From: Bryum argenteum
Taxonomy: Eukaryota > Streptophyta > Bryopsida > Bryales > Bryaceae
Direction: 5' to 3'
DNA: 64,000 bases
NCBI GenBank assembly: GCA_037043015.1
Contig: CM073329.1
Span: 15,826,648-15,890,647, forward strand
The position numbers were made by a program, and so were the translations under genes. This document shows positions 59,542-64,000 of the stretch, in pieces. The notes beneath the pieces are model-generated. The model worked only from the letters and a program-made list of their open reading frames with translations. It ran no database searches and was not told where the DNA came from. The first letter of the stretch is position 1. Every line of letters begins with the position of its first letter.

Positions 59542-59816
59542 TAAATCCTATCATAACACTTAGGGCGGTTTTTAGTTTTGGGAAGTTATATTGTTACATA
59601 GAATCTTATGTTCAACTTCTTGGTAGAAATTTGCAAATTCTACTCAAGGTCTTGTTTCCGTACGGTGAAGAAATCCACGAGTCAAGAAGAAATCTCATAT
59701 GTGGTTGGTTGAAAAGAAAACTCTTCAAATGTTACTGGTTGAAAATAAAAATCTTGAAATGTGATTGATTGAGTTTGAAATTCTCGATGTCAAAGAAGCT
59801 CAACAAAAAGGTGGCA

Positions 59817-59890
59817 TGCTCTGTACAGGGATCGAACCTGTGACCTTCGCGTTATTAGCACGACGCTCTAACCAGCTGAGCTAACAAAGC
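59817..59890 (-). tRNA. tRNA-Ile (anticodon AAU)
   Basis: A 74-nt cloverleaf. The acceptor GCTTTGT pairs fully with ACAGAGC (one G-U). The D stem is GCTC/GAGC, the anticodon stem TCGTG/CGCGA with loop CTAATAA, and the T stem ACAGG/CCTGT with TTCGATC. The discriminator is A. The B-box GGTTCGATCCC and A-box TAGCTCAGCTGG are intact. No intron; CCA is not encoded, as usual for a nuclear gene. Confidence 0.95.
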
Positions 59891-60741
59891 CACTTGATGT
59901 CCAATTAGTCGAGCGACAGCCAATTAAAATAATGGTAGGGAGATAACCACTAAGGCGCAAACGGAATCACCGGAATGTGGTACATTCTGTCAGCAGCTTC
60001 AGAACATTTGCAACAACCGACCATACCGAGAAAATTGGCACAATTGAAGCAGCATTGAATGAATAGACTTCTGGGATGATTCTAGTTAGCTCATGAGTCT
60101 GTGAAGGTTTGGTAAGCCCATACGCTGCAGTAAGAGATAATTCAACTGCTGTAGCCCACATTCAATCGTGTAGTCGAGGAACGGAGACTTCCTCGATAAC
60201 AACCATGTCCCTGACAAAGTTATCATGATGGTAAAGAGTTTCTCAAAGACCATTCTGAAATACTCACACCTATGTTTCCTCACAAGCAGCATTCCTTCAA
60301 GACGACGGCAAGTGCACCGAAGAATCTACATAGAAATTGACGCCATTTTTACAAAACAGCTGGTACATTCCTCCTGTCTCAGAGATGTTTTCAAGTGGAG
60401 ACTCCGCTATTCTGCTTGCACACTATCAACTGTAACAGACCTATCAATCAGTTGGTGAGCCTCATCACAGTCGGAACATGATCCAAGCGATAAAAAAGAA
60501 GATCTGATCTACAGATGGCTAGAAGATCTCTACCAAGTAGCCTACTTCTGATGACGGACGAAAAGGCTCAATGCTCACAGAGCATAGTGCGGCTTCGGAT
60601 CGGAAGTGGCGAGATATGGTTGGAGTTTAGGCCAGTCATAAAACGACATCCTCTCCAAAATGCTCCTGTAATGCATGATACAGCCACGAGTTTCTGTCAG
60701 TCAAATCATCCTCAGCGAATGTGTTTTTACCAAATGCTACC
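59891..60741. other. Intergenic DNA and 3' flank of the CHZ-like gene
   Basis: No convincing gene on either strand. Confidence 0.5.
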
Positions 60742-61377
60742 TCACTCATCGTCGTCGTCATCATCGTCTTCGTCGAGATCGCCACTGCCAAAGTCGTAGT
60801 TCACAGGCTGAGCTGTGCGTCTCCGGGTCCGCGAAGGCAAAATATTGTCCGGGTCCACTTCCTCCAACGGATCCTCCGACAACTCGCTATCGTCCCCATC
60901 ATCCACACCGTTCTCGGCGCCGCTTTCGCCGTCGTCATCGTCCGCCTTTTTCTTTCCCTTCCCCTTGGAGTCTTTCACCGGAGCGACTGCTTTCCCCTTC
61001 TTCGCAGCTGGCGCCTTAGCTACAGGCTTCGCAGCGGGCTTCTTCTTCTTCGGCACGTCGGAGTCTCCTTCCGAGTCGGTGTCGGGAGCATCCTCCTCCT
61101 CCTCCGACTCCCCAGTCACGTCGTCCTCTTCTTCCTCTGAGGTTTCCGAGCCACTGTCCCACTCGTCGGCCTTCTTCTTCGCGGGAGTCTTCGCCTTCGC
61201 CTTCCCCTTACTCGGAGGCGCCTTCGCTCCTCCTCCACCAGTCAGTTTCACGTCCTTCCGACCCCCGACCATTCCTACCGCCGCGGCCTCCTTCGGCTTC
61301 TTCCTGCCCCCGGCTTCATTGTCCGCCTTTCGCTTCGCGGCAAGAGCTGCCAGCATTTTCCGCTTGTCCTCCGGCAT
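60742..61377 (-). CDS. Small acidic/basic chromatin-type protein with CHZ-like C-terminus
   Basis: A single exon of 211 residues, starting MPEDKRKMLAALAAKRKADN. It alternates lysine/alanine-rich basic segments (KGKAKAKTPAKKK, KKKKPAAKPVAKAPAAKKGK) with acidic ones (SGSETSEEEEDD, ESEEEEDAPDTDSEGDSD) and ends in a run of Asp/Glu. Near the C-terminus EEVDPDNILPSRTRRRTAQP resembles the CHZ motif of H2A.Z-H2B chaperones (D-x-x-N-I-x-x-x-R-x-R-R); that likeness is my reading. It is almost entirely disordered and probably nuclear. GC-rich coding with strong codon bias, unlike the flanks. It could equally be another lysine-rich chromatin factor. Confidence 0.75.
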   Translation of the reverse strand: MPEDKRKMLAALAAKRKADNEAGGRKKPKEAAAVGMVGGRKDVKLTGGGGAKAPPSKGKAKAKTPAKKKADEWDSGSETSEEEEDDVTGESEEEEDAPDTDSEGDSDVPKKKKPAAKPVAKAPAAKKGKAVAPVKDSKGKGKKKADDDDGESGAENGVDDGDDSELSEDPLEEVDPDNILPSRTRRRTAQPVNYDFGSGDLDEDDDDDDDE

Positions 61378-62164
61378 GGCTGAAATTACTTTAAACCAAA
61401 ATATAGGAAAATGAGCAGGAGCTTGAAGGAAAAATTGAGGGAACGCAAGAACGTCCGGAGAGTCGCCCTGGCTCGTCTCCCGTTAGCAGCTCCCCCTCCA
61501 ACGCAAAACCCTAACCCCACACAGACAGACTCCCGTTGGGGGGAGCTCCCTCCCCGAAGCGGAAAGTCTCGCCACTCCCTCGTTCCGCTCCTGGTTGCGG
61601 CTTTCGCTTCGTTTGAGTGCGCGGTCCACCACGTGGTTCCGGGAATTTGCCTCTTGCTTCGTTTACACAGGATTTAGCTTCCTCGAGATATAGACACGTG
61701 CATCATCAATGTATTAGGATGTAGTGTGCATTCCCATACATGGGATGAACCGTATACCGTGGAAAATAAAAATTGCGGGTGCTTTCCAAGTATTCATTTA
61801 AAAAGGGCCGCTCACTCCTGCGAGTGTTTTTCTAGTTCATAAAATATCATCAAGGGTCACTTATTCTAGTTAATTTAGTCACAAATGACAACAACCAATC
61901 ATAGGATATGGTGGACAAATAAGGTCGGAGATGATCTTAAAAGAAAGCAAACAAGTGAATGTTGTAATGTAGTATTAAGGGCAATGTGCACATTCAAATC
62001 AAGTATGCTTTTGATTTGAGCAAGCTCATAGAAAGGTTTTGCGTGTGCGAGCTAAAACAAGCAAGTGAATGTTGTAATCTAATTTAAGGCATGGCAGGAT
62101 AGGGTGGAAGTAGGTATGAATGAGATTGAGTACACTTGCAAGAGAGGTCATGTCTTGAGGGTGA
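61378..62164. other. Upstream region of the CHZ-like gene
   Basis: The GC-rich part to ~61670 is the likely leader and promoter; then AT-rich DNA. No gene seen. Confidence 0.45.
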
Positions 62165-62375
62165 TTGATTACTCTTACATGCAAAATCATGTATAGACTT
62201 GTTACTCTTACTTGCAAAATCATGTGGAGATCGTGACTGGTTACTCTTACTTGCAAAATCATGTCAAGAGGGTGACTAGTGGCTCTTACTTGCAAAATTA
62301 TGTCATGAGGGTGATCGCTTACTCTTACCTGCAAAATCACGTCGAGAGGGTGACTAGTGGCCCTTACTTGTGGAG
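62165..62375. repeat. 39-bp minisatellite, about five units
   Basis: Units contain TTACTCTTACTTGCAAAATC and ATGTCGAGAGGGTGACTAG. The period is 39 (the first unit is shorter). Because 39 is divisible by three, frames are open on both strands (YSYLQNHVKRVTSG repeated on plus), which is not evidence for a gene. Confidence 0.9.
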
Positions 62376-62399
62376 CATGCATACAAAAAAGTAGTCACC

Positions 62400-63651
62400 T
62401 CGGGGCCATATTTGTAAATTGGTTCATGTGCTCTCACTCTAAAGATTCAGCATATTCATAAAAATACTAAAGAACGTGCATTATGTTACATAAGGATGTG
62501 TGCGCTCTTACAAAGTTTCAAGTATGTGTCTTCGTTAATTTGAACATATGATAATTGCTAGTATGACTTATACATAAATTCCTTATTATTATGTTACTTT
62601 TTTTCATTGACAATGGCTTATGGTGTTGACAAAACCATATCTATACTGAATGAGTTATAAGCATTGACGCTATCATTACAACATGGCTAATTCGGTAAAA
62701 ATTAGGTCTCCTATTTAGGTGCCAAAAATTTGGAGTTTTTCTTGTTTTATAAAACTCATATTGGTACTTTAAAAACCAAATCCCAAATGAAGATGGGTTT
62801 GCCGATTTCAAAACACAAAATCAATTATTCATTTGGCACTACATTACCAATTTGGCCATGGGGGTACCGTAGTGTGAAAAACTACAGTTAAGTTATGAAA
62901 AGTATTTTTTGATTCTAAATTTGGCATTAGGTATTGGTGCTGATTTGATTGAACCATTTGGGAAAGGAGACAATGTGATTGGTTTTTTAATATTTATCTT
63001 ATATGATACTACATTCTTAGTTTTGATTACTCATTCAATTAAAATAACATCGCCATATTTACTCATTTATTATGGCTTATCCCTAGCTATATAAAATCAG
63101 AATACTTCATTTGCATAAGCTCATACATATTAAATCAATAACTTATTTATGTATAGAAATTCTACACACATGGGTTTGTTGTTGTATACAAAATATATTT
63201 AGTTTGTTAAATATAAGATCAAACTTATATTGTCTTCTATTACAAATCCTCCTTTTCAATAAAATTTGATTCTTACACTACAAAAATTCAGAACAAAAAC
63301 CTGAAATTTCATCACTTGTTCCACTAAGAAATCTAAGAATCTATTATTTTGATTAATCAACTCAGCATTGTATGACTTTCCACTTACATTCTTGAATTTA
63401 ATCTGGAAGAATTGATAATTCAGTATGTTGAACGAGTTTACATTTTAGGCAAGCATGGCAGACATTGGTTGTTGCTCCGTCATCCATAAAACTTCATCCA
63501 TATTTGTAGTTTTCATCCATCATACCTTCACTTCCTCCAGCGAGACTTCACTTACTTCAGCACACCTTCTTCAGAATTGGCATCATTTCATGTTTCACTT
63601 TTCAACGCGCTCGTGATTCTTGCAAGCAAATTACAGAAGGCAACATCCAAC
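62400..63651. other. AT-rich intergenic DNA
   Basis: Nothing recognised. Confidence 0.55.
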
Positions 63652-63727
63652 ATGGCAGACGCAAGCGGCAGCGATCGCAAGGGCTCTCTGAGGCCACGAC
63701 GTACGATACTACGTGCAATTCCTGCGC
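63652..63727 (+). CDS. Possible first exon of a gene running off the window
   Basis: ATG at 63652 gives MADASGSDRKGSLRPRRTIL and then RAIPA up to a GCGC/GTATGTTG donor. It is preceded by CT-rich leader-like sequence (63520-63640) and is GC-richer than its surroundings. No second exon could be recognised before 64000. Confidence 0.35.
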
Positions 63728-64000
63728 GTATGTTGAACGAATTCAAGCTCATTCTTAATTACTTACTGATTCTCAGTTGCTTTCAAGCACTAGATTCTCG
63801 TATTTATGATCTATTTCTAGTTAGTAAATCTTCTTACATGAGGCATAAGATTGTTGTCCTCGATCACACTGTAATACTGTGAACGTTTCGAAACCTTTTT
63901 CAAATTATGTACTCCGTGCTCATGTTTGTAGACTCCGGAGTCTACAGAAGCTTTAGAACTGTTACTAGGAACAGAATTCAATGAACATGACTTTAAACAG
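63728..64000. other. Right edge, probable intron or intergenic
   Basis: AT-rich. An exon may begin near the window end but cannot be supported. Confidence 0.3.

Noticed and set aside
62212-62394. Repeat-protein gene
   Set aside because: The open frames on both strands are explained by the 39-bp period.

Overview
This window looks like nuclear DNA from a land plant. The genes have spliceosomal introns of about 100-350 bp, and they include a pectin methylesterase with an N-terminal inhibitor domain, a 3'-5' exonuclease/KH protein of a kind known in plants, and an intact eukaryotic tRNA-Ile(AAU). Between them lie large nested transposable elements in AT-rich DNA. Short introns next to bulky elements suggest a seed-free plant (moss, liverwort, lycophyte or fern), but that is a guess.

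Region 1 (1-15,601): a giant hAT-type DNA transposon, 638-15,564 (14,927 bp), has ~20-bp inverted ends (CAAGGTTGTCATA...) and a perfect 8-bp target duplication, GATTGAAG. It interrupts the last exon of a gene whose 3' part (1-637 and 15,573-15,601) resembles the SAM-binding end of a DNA methyltransferase. The element holds three minus-strand genes: a BED/DUF659/hAT-C transposase, a coiled-coil plus RING-type protein, and a protein-kinase-like protein. Each has a TATA promoter and lies between extreme G- or C-rich tracts, with single runs up to 147 bases. Two promoters and two downstream flanks are copies of each other. A 129-bp tandem array and a 737-bp C-rich tandem array fill the middle.

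Region 2 (15,602-28,062): no intact gene. It holds dispersed repeats, a tRNA-type SINE with a 10-bp target duplication, two RWP-RK-like pseudogene scraps, a 70-bp tandem array and a solo LTR with a 5-bp target duplication.

Region 3 (28,063-45,350): a second giant DNA transposon of about 17.3 kb with 31-bp inverted ends, flanked by ATAT. A related repeat at 51,478-51,560 preserves the empty site. It carries a minus-strand gene of the DUF7869 (RNase-H-like, transposase-like) family and a plus-strand 1,263-residue gene ending in what looks like a degenerate DNA-methyltransferase fold. Both proteins appear to contain a TNP1/En-Spm-like barrel. Between them lies a GC-richer block (35,882-39,240) of host-gene fragments: BiP/HSP70, EMC10 with introns, an SMP-30/gluconolactonase-like gene and unidentified pieces. 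A Tourist-like MITE and a decayed SINE are nested inside.

Region 4 (45,351-53,830): the rest of the repeat split by the 17.3-kb element, then a second, uninterrupted copy. Both copies end in the same promoter and first exon of the exonuclease/KH gene. About 240 bp around that exon are identical although the flanks have diverged, so the upstream copy may be an alternative promoter.

Region 5 (53,597-64,000): ordinary genes. The exonuclease/KH gene (9 exons, 402 residues) faces a convergent pectin methylesterase gene with a reading-frame break. Then come a tRNA-Ile(AAU), a short acidic/basic CHZ-like chromatin protein, a 39-bp minisatellite and a possible first exon at the right edge.
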